Shown here: piece by piece, positions 14,800 to 22,075 of the stretch | Numbering within the stretch: position 1 is the first letter of the stretch | Layout of the letters: every line of letters begins with the position of its first letter | Source of the DNA: an uncultured Clostridia bacterium | GTDB taxonomy: Bacteria > Bacillota > Clostridia > Oscillospirales > Acutalibacteraceae | Reading direction: 5' to 3' | Length of the DNA stretch: 38,121 nucleotides | Assembly: GCA_946407465.1 (NCBI GenBank) | Contig: CAMJOD010000004.1 | Span: 1-38,121, forward strand | Translations under genes and position numbers: made by a program | The notes under the pieces: generated by a model | What the model was told of the DNA's origin: nothing | Seen by the model: only the letters and a program-made list of their open reading frames with translations | The model's database searches: none

Positions 14800-15909
14800 A
14801 TGGAGAAGATTTCTTTGAAAAAGGAAAAAAAGAAACGCAGAATCAGCGGCACGTTGATATTTAATCTCATTGTGGGCGTCATGACGGCGGCAATGCTGAT
14901 TTATTTTATTGTGTCGGAGGACGGCGTTATCGACCTGTTCCGTTCGCGCGACGGCATCAATTTTTGGCTGCTCGGCTTGGCGCTCGTGGTGTTTGACATG
15001 AACATCATCGTAGACTCCTTCGTCACGATGATCTATCTGCGTTCGCAGTATCCGCGCGTGCGGTTTCTGGACGCGCTCAAAATCAGCTGCGTGGGCGTGT
15101 TTTTCAGTGCGGTCACGCCGTCGAGCACCGGCGGTCAGCCGATGCAGCTCTATCTGATGTCCAAAATGAAAATCAGCGTCGGCTTCGGTTCGGCGTGTAT
15201 GACGCAAAAATTCATTGTCTATCAGTTGGTCACCGTGGCGTTCAGCGTGCTGGCGATCATTCTCAACTTTCAGCATTTCAGCATCGCGTTTCAAGGCTTT
15301 TGGGCTTCGGCGTTCGTGGTGCTCGGCTTTTTGAGCCAGCTCGGCGTCACGGTACTGCTGCTCATTGTGTGCTATTCCGAGCGTCTGACCGGCAAGCTCC
15401 TCGGCCTGATAGCCAAGATTCTGCGCAAGCTGCGCGTCAGGGATTCGGACAGAAAAATCGCCAAAATCACCCGTGAGTTTCATATGTTTCTCGACTCCAA
15501 CCGCATGCTGGCACAGAACAAAAAGCGGATGGTGATGATTTACAGCCTCGTGGCGGTGCAGGTGCTGCTGATTCTGTCGGTGCCGTTCTTCGTTTATCTC
15601 GCGTTCGACATGCCGCGCATTGCGGTGGCAGCCGGACAGCCCGTCGGCAACTGGTTCGATTTTATCTGTATTCAGTCCTTCGTGCTCTTTACCTCCAATC
15701 TCATTCCGCTCCCGGGCGCTTCCGGCGGTGCGGAGGCGGCGTTTGCGCTCTACTACGGCGGCTACTTTATGGGCAAGACCAAGCCTGCCATTGTCGCGTG
15801 GCGCTTTATCACCTACTACGGCTCCATCATTCTGACCGCGCCGTTTTCGTATTATACGAGGGGACACAAAAAAGCAGAACAGGAACAAAATCAAAAAGCA
15901 GAAAAATAA
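14800..15909 (+). CDS. Flippase-like/LPG-synthase transmembrane domain protein
   Basis: This 369-residue polytopic membrane protein belongs to the UPF0104 family (lysylphosphatidylglycerol synthase TM region, also called flippase-like domain). Evidence is the basic N-terminus, eight or so hydrophobic segments, the motif AVTPSSTGGQPMQLYLM near residue 104 and the C-terminal NLIPLPGASGGAEAAFALYY. In MprF the same domain flips aminoacylated lipids, but here no synthase domain is attached, so the lipid is unknown. The ATG at 14800 has no ribosome site and lies only ~12 bases after the inferred transcript start; a TTG at 14815 preceded by GGAGAAG could be the real start. A terminator follows. Confidence 0.87.
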   Translation: MEKISLKKEKKKRRISGTLIFNLIVGVMTAAMLIYFIVSEDGVIDLFRSRDGINFWLLGLALVVFDMNIIVDSFVTMIYLRSQYPRVRFLDALKISCVGVFFSAVTPSSTGGQPMQLYLMSKMKISVGFGSACMTQKFIVYQLVTVAFSVLAIILNFQHFSIAFQGFWASAFVVLGFLSQLGVTVLLLIVCYSERLTGKLLGLIAKILRKLRVRDSDRKIAKITREFHMFLDSNRMLAQNKKRMVMIYSLVAVQVLLILSVPFFVYLAFDMPRIAVAAGQPVGNWFDFICIQSFVLFTSNLIPLPGASGGAEAAFALYYGGYFMGKTKPAIVAWRFITYYGSIILTAPFSYYTRGHKKAEQEQNQKAEK

Positions 15910-15916
15910 AAACTCA

Positions 15917-15950
15917 GGCCGCTGTGTTGTGCTGCACAGCGACCTTTTCT
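15917..15950. terminator. Terminator between convergent genes
   Basis: Arms 15917-15926 and 15935-15944 pair with a single C/A mismatch around an 8-base loop, followed by TTTTCT. An A-rich stretch to the left gives T residues on the minus strand, so it may act in both directions. Confidence 0.78.
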
Positions 15951-15959
15951 TATGGCTTT

Positions 15960-16376
15960 TTATTCAAAAACATGCGCCTTCAGTTTTTCGTAATAGGCAG
16001 GATATTTACGCTTCAGCGACATCGGCTTAAACGCCTTGCCCACAAAGCAGTGGGTGGTGTGGCCGGTTGCGGCTGTGCTGCCGTCGGGCAGCTGCATGAT
16101 ATATTCATAGCGCATGACCGCGCCGGTGAATTTTACAAGCCGCACGGCAATGGTTACCCGGTCGGCAAAGCGCACAGGCTTTTCATACTTGGCATAGGCG
16201 TCTGTATTGGGAATGATGATGCCGGCTTTTTCCATTTCGGCAGCGTCACAACCGATTGTGCGCATAAAGTCCAGCCGCGCTTCTTCAAAGTAGCGAATGT
16301 GGTTGGAGTGATGGACGATGCCCATTTGGTCGGTTTCATAATAATTTGCCATACGTGTGTAATAATGTGGTTCCAT
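15960..16376 (-). CDS. Acyl-CoA thioesterase, hotdog fold (YbgC/4HBT type)
   Basis: This 138-residue single hotdog domain hydrolyses an acyl-CoA or acyl-ACP thioester. The family signature NYYETDQMGIVHHSNHIRYFEEARLDFM is at residues 12-39, with the catalytic acid-type Asp in ETDQMG followed by HHSNHIRYFEEAR. The rest (RFADRVTIAVRLVKFTGAVMRYEYIM, GHTTHCFVG) matches 4HBT proteins. It is the last gene of a minus-strand operon, one base after the acyl ligase stop, so it probably releases or edits the product made by the ligase and ketosynthase. Confidence 0.9.
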   Translation of the reverse strand: MEPHYYTRMANYYETDQMGIVHHSNHIRYFEEARLDFMRTIGCDAAEMEKAGIIIPNTDAYAKYEKPVRFADRVTIAVRLVKFTGAVMRYEYIMQLPDGSTAATGHTTHCFVGKAFKPMSLKRKYPAYYEKLKAHVFE

Positions 16377-16377
16377 T

Positions 16378-18039
16378 CTATTTTTTCAGCAACAACCCGT
16401 TTGCCAAATCCTCCTTTGCCATTTTTTTAATGACAAAATGCTGTTTTTTGCCGGTGGCGGTGCGCGGAATATCGCTGACAAAGCGGTAGTAGCGCGGCGC
16501 CTGATACTTGGAGACATGCGGCGACGCGGCGCAGTAGTCGAGCAGCTCCTGCACGGTCAGGCTGTCGTCTGCCGGAATCACATATGCCGCCACGGATTCG
16601 CCTCTGGTGCTGTCCGGTACGCCGGTGACAATGCAGTCGGCGACCTTGGGATGGGTGTTGAGCACCTCCTCGATTCGCGCCGGATAGATGTTCTCGCCCT
16701 TGCTGATGATCATATCGTCTTTTCGTCCGGCGACGGTCACAAACTGCCGCTTGTCCCAGGTGCCGATGTCGCCGGTGTAGAGCCAGCCCTTATAGAATTT
16801 TTCCGCCGTCGCCTGCGGATTGTTCGCGTAGCAGTAGGTCGATTTGGCAGGGCAGTGAATGATGATTTCGCCCTCGGTCACGTTGTCCGTGGGCACCAAA
16901 TCATCGGGCTCCGCCTTTTTGTCCTCACATACCTTCACGATGCGCACATCGTCGTCGGTGCAGGAGCGGCCGGCGGAGCCGGACATCTCGGGCAGGTCAT
17001 AGGGACGCAAAAAGGTGTTCCAAAAGGATTCGGTGGTGCCGTAGCCGTTGTAGATGTTGGGCGTGAGCACCTTCTGAAAGCGGATGCAGGCTTCCTTTTC
17101 GAGCGGACTGCCCATCGTGATAATGCCCTTCAGGGTCGAAATATCGCTCGGGTGCTTTTCCTGACGCGAGGCGAGCAGCGTGAGCACCGACGGCACGCCT
17201 GTCAAAAACGAAATGCCGTAGCGCTCCACATAACGGAGCGTCGTTTTGGGGTTAAAGGTGCGCATAATCACCACAGCGCCGCCCACATAGAGCGTCGGTG
17301 TGGGACCGCCGGAGTGCAGACCGCCGCGATGGAACCACGGCGTCATGTTCATGGTGATGTCGGTGGGCGCGAGCGGAAAGTGCATAATCACATCATGCGC
17401 CGAGAGCACCTCGTTGATATTGTTGAGCGGAACGCCCTTGGGTGTGCCGGTGGTGCCGGAGGTTTGCAGGCGCACGACCTCGTCGTAGATATGCGGCGCA
17501 AAGTCGATTGGCGGATCGCTGTCTTCGGCGTTTTTGACGTAGTTTTCAAATAATATATGTCCCTCCGGCAGCTTGAACGGTTTGCCGGAATGATGCACCG
17601 CAATCACCACCTCGGGCTTGTGTTCGCTCATGGCGAGCGCCTGCACGGCGGTATCCGCGATTTCGGAGTCATAGAGATACACCTTGGGGCGGTTGTGGCT
17701 CATAATCTCGGCGGTTTCGCCTGCCGAGAGGTTAAAGTTGACGGGGTTGCAGATGGCGCCGAGCTTTTGCGGCGCGATATAACTGAACAAAAATTCGGTG
17801 GAGTTAAAGAGCTGGAACATCACCATATCCGACTTTTTCACGCCGTCGCGCTTCAGGGCGTTGGCAAAGCGGTTGCAGTCGGCGTTCAGCTCCTCGTATG
17901 TCCATTGCTTTTTTTCCACAGGAGAAATAACAGCCGGCTTGTAGCCAAAGCGGCGCACATTGCGCATAAAGCCGTTCAGCCAGGTGAAAGTGCTTTCAAA
18001 GGTCTCCCGAAACATGGTTGAATCATAAGTAAACTGCAT
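16378..18039 (-). CDS. AMP-forming acyl-CoA/acid ligase
   Basis: This 553-residue ANL-superfamily enzyme activates a carboxylic acid as acyl-AMP and passes it to CoA or possibly an acyl carrier. The P-loop motif LQTSGTTGTPKG is near residue 191, GYGTTES the aromatic/acid-pocket motif, GWLYTGDIGTWD and GRKDDMIISKGENIYPARIEE the hinge region, and PRTATGKKQ with the C-terminal catalytic Lys is near residue 530. Length is normal. The frame stays open to 18195, but AGAGG five bases before the ATG at 18039 and the start of recognisable homology fix the start there. It lies between fabF and the thioesterase with short gaps. Chain length or aromatic preference cannot be told. Confidence 0.92.
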   Translation of the reverse strand: MQFTYDSTMFRETFESTFTWLNGFMRNVRRFGYKPAVISPVEKKQWTYEELNADCNRFANALKRDGVKKSDMVMFQLFNSTEFLFSYIAPQKLGAICNPVNFNLSAGETAEIMSHNRPKVYLYDSEIADTAVQALAMSEHKPEVVIAVHHSGKPFKLPEGHILFENYVKNAEDSDPPIDFAPHIYDEVVRLQTSGTTGTPKGVPLNNINEVLSAHDVIMHFPLAPTDITMNMTPWFHRGGLHSGGPTPTLYVGGAVVIMRTFNPKTTLRYVERYGISFLTGVPSVLTLLASRQEKHPSDISTLKGIITMGSPLEKEACIRFQKVLTPNIYNGYGTTESFWNTFLRPYDLPEMSGSAGRSCTDDDVRIVKVCEDKKAEPDDLVPTDNVTEGEIIIHCPAKSTYCYANNPQATAEKFYKGWLYTGDIGTWDKRQFVTVAGRKDDMIISKGENIYPARIEEVLNTHPKVADCIVTGVPDSTRGESVAAYVIPADDSLTVQELLDYCAASPHVSKYQAPRYYRFVSDIPRTATGKKQHFVIKKMAKEDLANGLLLKK

Positions 18040-18064
18040 AAAAACCTCTATTATATTATTTGTA

Positions 18065-19288
18065 TTATTTGTATTTTCCGAGTAAGATACTGGAATTTTG
18101 TCCGCCGAAGCCAAAGGCGTTGGACATGGCATAGCGGATATTCGCTTGCTTGGCGGTGTTGGCGACAAAGTCGATACCGGCGCATTCGGGGTCAACCTCG
18201 TTCAGATTGATGGTCGGCGGCAGCGTGCCGGTTTCAATCGCCTTGATGCAGGCAATCGTTTCGGTAATGCCGCCTGCGCCCATCATGTGACCGGTCGCGC
18301 CCTTGGTAGAGCTGACGTAGGGGAGAGCGCCGTCAAAAATTTCTCTGATGGCGGCGACCTCCACCGCGTCTCCCTTGTGGGTGGCGGTGCCGTGCGCGTT
18401 GATGTAGCCGATGTCGGAGGGCTGAATGCCTGCCTCGGCAATCGCCTGACGAATGCACGCCTTGGCGCCTCTGCCCTCGGGATGCGGTGCCGTGACGTGG
18501 TGCGCGTCGCAGGTGTTGCCGCAGCCGGCGATTTCGGCGTAGATATGCGCGCCGCGTGCCAGCGCGTGTTCCTCGGTTTCAAGCACCAGAGCGCCGCCGC
18601 CTTCGCCGATGACAAAGCCGTCGCGCGTCACGTCAAACGGACGGCTCGCACTCACAGGGTCGTCGTTGCGCCGCGACAGCGCCTTGGCGTTGGCGAGGGA
18701 ATAGATGACCAGCGGACAGAGCACGCTCTCCGCGCCGACGGCGAGCATGACGTCCGCCTTGCCTGCCTGCATAAAGGTAGCGGCAATATAAATCGCGTCG
18801 CCGCCGGAGGAGCAGGCGGTGCTCACGGTAAAGCTCGGTCCCTGCATGTTGTAGTCGATGGCGATATTCGCGGCGGCAATATTGCCGAGAATCTTGGGGA
18901 TAAAGCGCGGACCGACCTTTTTGTGCGATGCGCCGGACAGCGCGTCCTGCGTAAAGGCGGTTGTCGCCACGCCGGACATGGCGGTGCCCATCACAATGCC
19001 GGTGCGCTCGGGTTCAATTGTCACACCGCTCTGCCTGAGGGCTTCCTCGGCGGCAATATAGGCGTACTGCATAAAGGGATCGGTCTTGCGCACCAAATCC
19101 TTCGGCAGATAATCGGTCGGCACAAAGTTTTTGATTTCGCCTGCAAAGCGCACCGCCAGCTCCGAGGGGTCAAAGCTCTTGATGGTGTCAATGCCGGACT
19201 TTCCCGCGACAATGTTCTTCCAATATTCTTCGACGCCAATGCCCACAGGGGTCACGGCGCCCATTCCGGTGATGACAATTTTTTTCAT
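18065..19288 (-). CDS. fabF: Beta-ketoacyl-ACP synthase II (FabF family)
   Basis: This 407-residue condensing enzyme extends an acyl-ACP by two carbons with malonyl-ACP. The catalytic triad is complete: Cys159 in VSTACSSGG, His299 in [11 protein letters not shown] and His334 in [11 protein letters not shown]. The C-terminal [14 protein letters not shown] is standard FabF. It is not in a fab cluster: neighbours are an acyl ligase and a thioesterase with a divergent LysR regulator, so it may be a second, specialised ketosynthase rather than the housekeeping copy. That is inference, since the rest of the genome is not seen. The start ATG lies about 60 bases downstream of a clear minus-strand promoter. 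Confidence 0.93.
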   Translation of the reverse strand: MKKIVITGMGAVTPVGIGVEEYWKNIVAGKSGIDTIKSFDPSELAVRFAGEIKNFVPTDYLPKDLVRKTDPFMQYAYIAAEEALRQSGVTIEPERTGIVMGTAMSGVATTAFTQDALSGASHKKVGPRFIPKILGNIAAANIAIDYNMQGPSFTVSTACSSGGDAIYIAATFMQAGKADVMLAVGAESVLCPLVIYSLANAKALSRRNDDPVSASRPFDVTRDGFVIGEGGGALVLETEEHALARGAHIYAEIAGCGNTCDAHHVTAPHPEGRGAKACIRQAIAEAGIQPSDIGYINAHGTATHKGDAVEVAAIREIFDGALPYVSSTKGATGHMMGAGGITETIACIKAIETGTLPPTINLNEVDPECAGIDFVANTAKQANIRYAMSNAFGFGGQNSSILLGKYK

Positions 19289-19308
19289 TTTAGCATTACT
19301 CCAGTCAA

Positions 19309-19341
19309 AAATAGCTATTTACAATCTGCATATAGTTATGC
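19309..19341. promoter_or_regulatory. Candidate LysR binding region with two palindromes
   Basis: Between divergent fabF and lysR genes are a perfect 12-base palindrome (AAATAGCTATTT, 19309-19320) and a dyad GCATA-N4-TATGC (19328-19341). The sequence 19331-19343 also fits the T-N11-A pattern of LysR sites. The dyad falls just downstream of the fabF -10 box, where binding would repress. Confidence 0.5.
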
Positions 19342-19350
19342 TATATTTAG

Positions 19351-19378
19351 ATTATACCAGATTCTTCCGTTTTTTCAA
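19351..19378 (-). promoter_or_regulatory. Promoter of the fabF-ligase-thioesterase operon
   Basis: On the minus strand TTGAAA (19378-19373) and TATAAT (19356-19351) have a 16-base spacer, roughly 60 bases before the fabF start codon. Confidence 0.75.
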
Positions 19379-19458
19379 CCGGACGGATAATGCAATTTCA
19401 ACGAATTATGAATAGTTTAATTCATTTTCTGCATAATGACGCGACAGGAGGAAGTCAA

Positions 19459-20370
19459 ATGGATATACAACAGCTCAACTGCTTTATATCGGTGGCACAG
19501 ACGCTGAACTTTTCGGAGGCTGCCAGGCGCAATTTTGTATCGCAGTCCACGGTCAGCCGCTATATCGGTGATTTGGAAAAGGAATTTGGCGTGCAGCTGT
19601 TCACGCGCTCGCACCGCGACGTGCTGCTTACCAACGAGGGAAAAACGCTTTTGCCCTATGCGCTGGAGATGATTGCCACGCTCGGCAAGGCAAAAAAGGT
19701 CATTGACAAGCTGCAAAACGGCGGCACGGGCAAGCTCTCCGTCGCCTGCGACATGACCTCGCCGGTGTTTCCCTCGCGCTGCATAGCGGACTTTTCGGCA
19801 AAATACAGCGGCATTTCGGTGGAGCTCAAAAAGCTCGGCGCCACCGACCGCAGCGCCGCCATCACCGGAGGAGAATATGACTTTTGCTTCATGCCGCGCG
19901 ACATGGTGCCCGAGAGCTCCGGCATCGAAACCGTCGTCACGCACACCGAGAGCCTGGTGGTCGTCACCTCCGCCGAGGGTGAATTTAGGAACCGCAAAAG
20001 CATCAGCCTCAGCGAGCTTGCCGCCAAACGGCTGGTGCTGCTGTCCGAATCGTCCGCGCCGATTCTCTATATGGAAATCATGGACATGATGCGCACCTTT
20101 CACCTCACGCCGGTGATTGACAGCACCTACGACGATTTGATTGAGGTCTATATGGCGGTGCTCTCGCATATGGGAGCCGCCGTTGTGCCGCAGTCGCTCG
20201 CCGAAATGGCGGCGCCCGGCAAAACGGTGATGCTGCCGATTGACGACGCCGACACCGGCATTGCCTATGTGATGGCGTGGTCAAAGGCGCTCTCCAATCC
20301 CGTTGGCAGCCTGTTTGTCGAAACCGTGCGCAAATATGCGCTCGGCGACGACGGCGGTTACGGTCTATAG
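19459..20370 (+). CDS. LysR-family transcriptional regulator
   Basis: This 303-residue regulator has an N-terminal winged helix-turn-helix (MDIQQLNCFISVAQTLNFSEAARRNFVSQSTVSRYIGDLEKEFGVQLFTR), the most conserved LysR segment, followed by a linker helix and a periplasmic-binding-protein-like effector domain from about residue 90. The frame extends left to 19390, but AGGAGG lies seven bases before the ATG at 19459 and homology begins there. It is transcribed away from the fabF operon with palindromic sequence between, the classic LysR layout, so it probably controls that operon in response to a small, perhaps acyl or aromatic, ligand. Confidence 0.92.
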   Translation: MDIQQLNCFISVAQTLNFSEAARRNFVSQSTVSRYIGDLEKEFGVQLFTRSHRDVLLTNEGKTLLPYALEMIATLGKAKKVIDKLQNGGTGKLSVACDMTSPVFPSRCIADFSAKYSGISVELKKLGATDRSAAITGGEYDFCFMPRDMVPESSGIETVVTHTESLVVVTSAEGEFRNRKSISLSELAAKRLVLLSESSAPILYMEIMDMMRTFHLTPVIDSTYDDLIEVYMAVLSHMGAAVVPQSLAEMAAPGKTVMLPIDDADTGIAYVMAWSKALSNPVGSLFVETVRKYALGDDGGYGL

Positions 20371-20503
20371 AGCAGTGGTGCGCTGCCTTGGGATATTTTG
20401 CACAAAAATAACCGCGGATTTTTGGCAGGCAAAAACTCCTGTTTATTCCAAAAAAGAAATTAAGAAAGCACAATATATTGTATGATATAAGAGTAAAGAT
20501 GGA

Positions 20504-20521
20504 GAAGTATTGCGATACTTC
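20504..20521 (+). promoter_or_regulatory. Leader hairpin upstream of the starch-binding protein gene
   Basis: GAAGTAT (20504-20510), TGCG loop, ATACTTC (20515-20521) forms a perfect seven-pair hairpin 28 bases before the start codon. It may stabilise the leader or be an operator. A convincing -35/-10 pair was not found in the AT-rich 20440-20500 stretch (TATGAT at 20481 is the best -10). Confidence 0.4.
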
Positions 20522-20549
20522 CCAATAATGATTATGGAGGAACGTCATT

Positions 20550-22061
20550 ATGATCAAGAACAAGCACAAAATCATCAGCGTATTCCTGTGTTTGGCACTG
20601 GTGCTCTGCTCGTTTTTCGCTCTGTCTCTCACTGTCAGCGCGGCAAGCGGCGACACCGTTTACGTCAGGGTTCCCAGCGGCTGGAGCGAGGTGCACTGCT
20701 ACATGTGGACTGACGGCAGCGGCAACAACGGAAATTGGCCCGGTCCCAAGATGACCGCCACCTCTGAGAGCGGCGTGTATGCCTATTCCATCACAGGCAA
20801 TTACAACAAAATCATTTTCAACAACGGCAACAGCGGCGTCGGCACCAACCAGACCAATGATTTGGATTATTCCAATTACAACGGCTATATCTGCGATTTG
20901 AGCAACGGTGTTTCAAGTCCCTCTTGGTCTGTTTACAGCGGCGGCGACACGACCGTTCCCACTACGCCCACTACGCCCACAAACCCCTCGGGTGAATTTG
21001 TCATCTACCTGAAGAACAGCGCCAAGTGGACCACTCCCGCCTGCTACATGTGGAACGGCTCCGGCGGCGCCGGCAATGAGAACCACGCCTGGCCGGGCGC
21101 TATCATGACCCCCATCGGCGAGGACGTGTGGATGCTCAGCACCGCCACCACCTACGCCAACGTCATTTTCAGCAACAACGGCGCCAGCCAGACAGCCAAC
21201 CTCTCCGCACGCAACGGCTATATGTTTGACAACCAGACCAACTCCTGGTCGGTTTATGACGCAAGCCCTCTGCAGGTCAAGAGCGTCAGCGCAGACCCCG
21301 AATCCGACCTCTATGTCGGCATGGAAATCGCGCTGGCAGCCAACGCGGTCAGCTCCGAAGGCACCGTGAGCTACAAGTTTGACATCAACGAAAACACCAT
21401 CCGCGACTGGTCAACAAGCGGCAAGACCACCTGGACGCCCACCGCGGCAGGCACCTATACCGTCACCTTTGACTTTAAGGATACCGCAGGCAACAACAAC
21501 CGCCGTTCCATCACCCTGATTGTCAGCGCCGACACAAACGTGACCAGCCCGATTATCAAAAAGGTGACTCCCTCCGATAACGGCTATGTCAAGACCGGCT
21601 CTTCCACCATCAATGTCACCGCAGGCGGCGGCAAGACCGGCACCAACCTCCTTTTCTATAAGTATGAAATCGAGGATCCCAGCGGCAACAAAAACACCGC
21701 TTACTACACCCTCAACGCGTCCTATACCTACAACTTCAACAGAGAAGGTGACTACAAGGTAAAGGTTACCGTGCAGGCTTCCGACAACAGCGAGGCAAGC
21801 AAGAGCTATACCATCAAGGCGACCGGCTCCGAGATTCCGACCGAACCGACCGATCCGACCGTGCCGCAGCCCGGCTATAAGGTTGGCGACGTCAACAAGG
21901 ACGGCGTGATTGACATCAAGGACGCTACCTATCTCTCGCTGGCACTTGTTCAAAAGAACGGCTACACCGTAACCCTTGAGCTGGGTGACGTCAACAAGGA
22001 CGGCGTTATGAACGCAAGAGATATAACCGCCTTGCAGCGCATTGTCGCCGATAAGGCTTAA
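20550..22061 (+). CDS. Secreted starch-binding protein with C-terminal type I dockerin
   Basis: This 503-residue secreted protein has no catalytic domain. A Sec signal peptide (1 to ~33, ending VSAAS) is followed by two related beta domains with the Trp/Tyr pattern of CBM26-type starch-binding modules (about 34-130, CYMWTDGSGNNGNWPG; about 146-238, CYMWNGSGGAGNENHAWPG), joined by a Thr/Pro linker. Two Ig-like domains (about 240-330 and 335-425), a Pro/Thr linker and a dockerin (442-503) come next. The dockerin has two complete calcium loops, DVNKDGVIDIKD and DVNKDGVMNARD. It probably plugs into a cohesin scaffold, as in the amylosome of Ruminococcus bromii. GGAGG precedes the ATG. The amylase gene follows after 14 bases. 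Confidence 0.9.
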   Translation: MIKNKHKIISVFLCLALVLCSFFALSLTVSAASGDTVYVRVPSGWSEVHCYMWTDGSGNNGNWPGPKMTATSESGVYAYSITGNYNKIIFNNGNSGVGTNQTNDLDYSNYNGYICDLSNGVSSPSWSVYSGGDTTVPTTPTTPTNPSGEFVIYLKNSAKWTTPACYMWNGSGGAGNENHAWPGAIMTPIGEDVWMLSTATTYANVIFSNNGASQTANLSARNGYMFDNQTNSWSVYDASPLQVKSVSADPESDLYVGMEIALAANAVSSEGTVSYKFDINENTIRDWSTSGKTTWTPTAAGTYTVTFDFKDTAGNNNRRSITLIVSADTNVTSPIIKKVTPSDNGYVKTGSSTINVTAGGGKTGTNLLFYKYEIEDPSGNKNTAYYTLNASYTYNFNREGDYKVKVTVQASDNSEASKSYTIKATGSEIPTEPTDPTVPQPGYKVGDVNKDGVIDIKDATYLSLALVQKNGYTVTLELGDVNKDGVMNARDITALQRIVADKA

Positions 22062-22075
22062 AACCGGAGGAAAAG

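Noticed and set aside
18040..18195. A longer N-terminus for the acyl ligase
   Set aside because: The extra 52 residues overlap fabF, are Pro/Ser/Thr-rich, and have no ribosome site, while AGAGG precedes the ATG at 18039.
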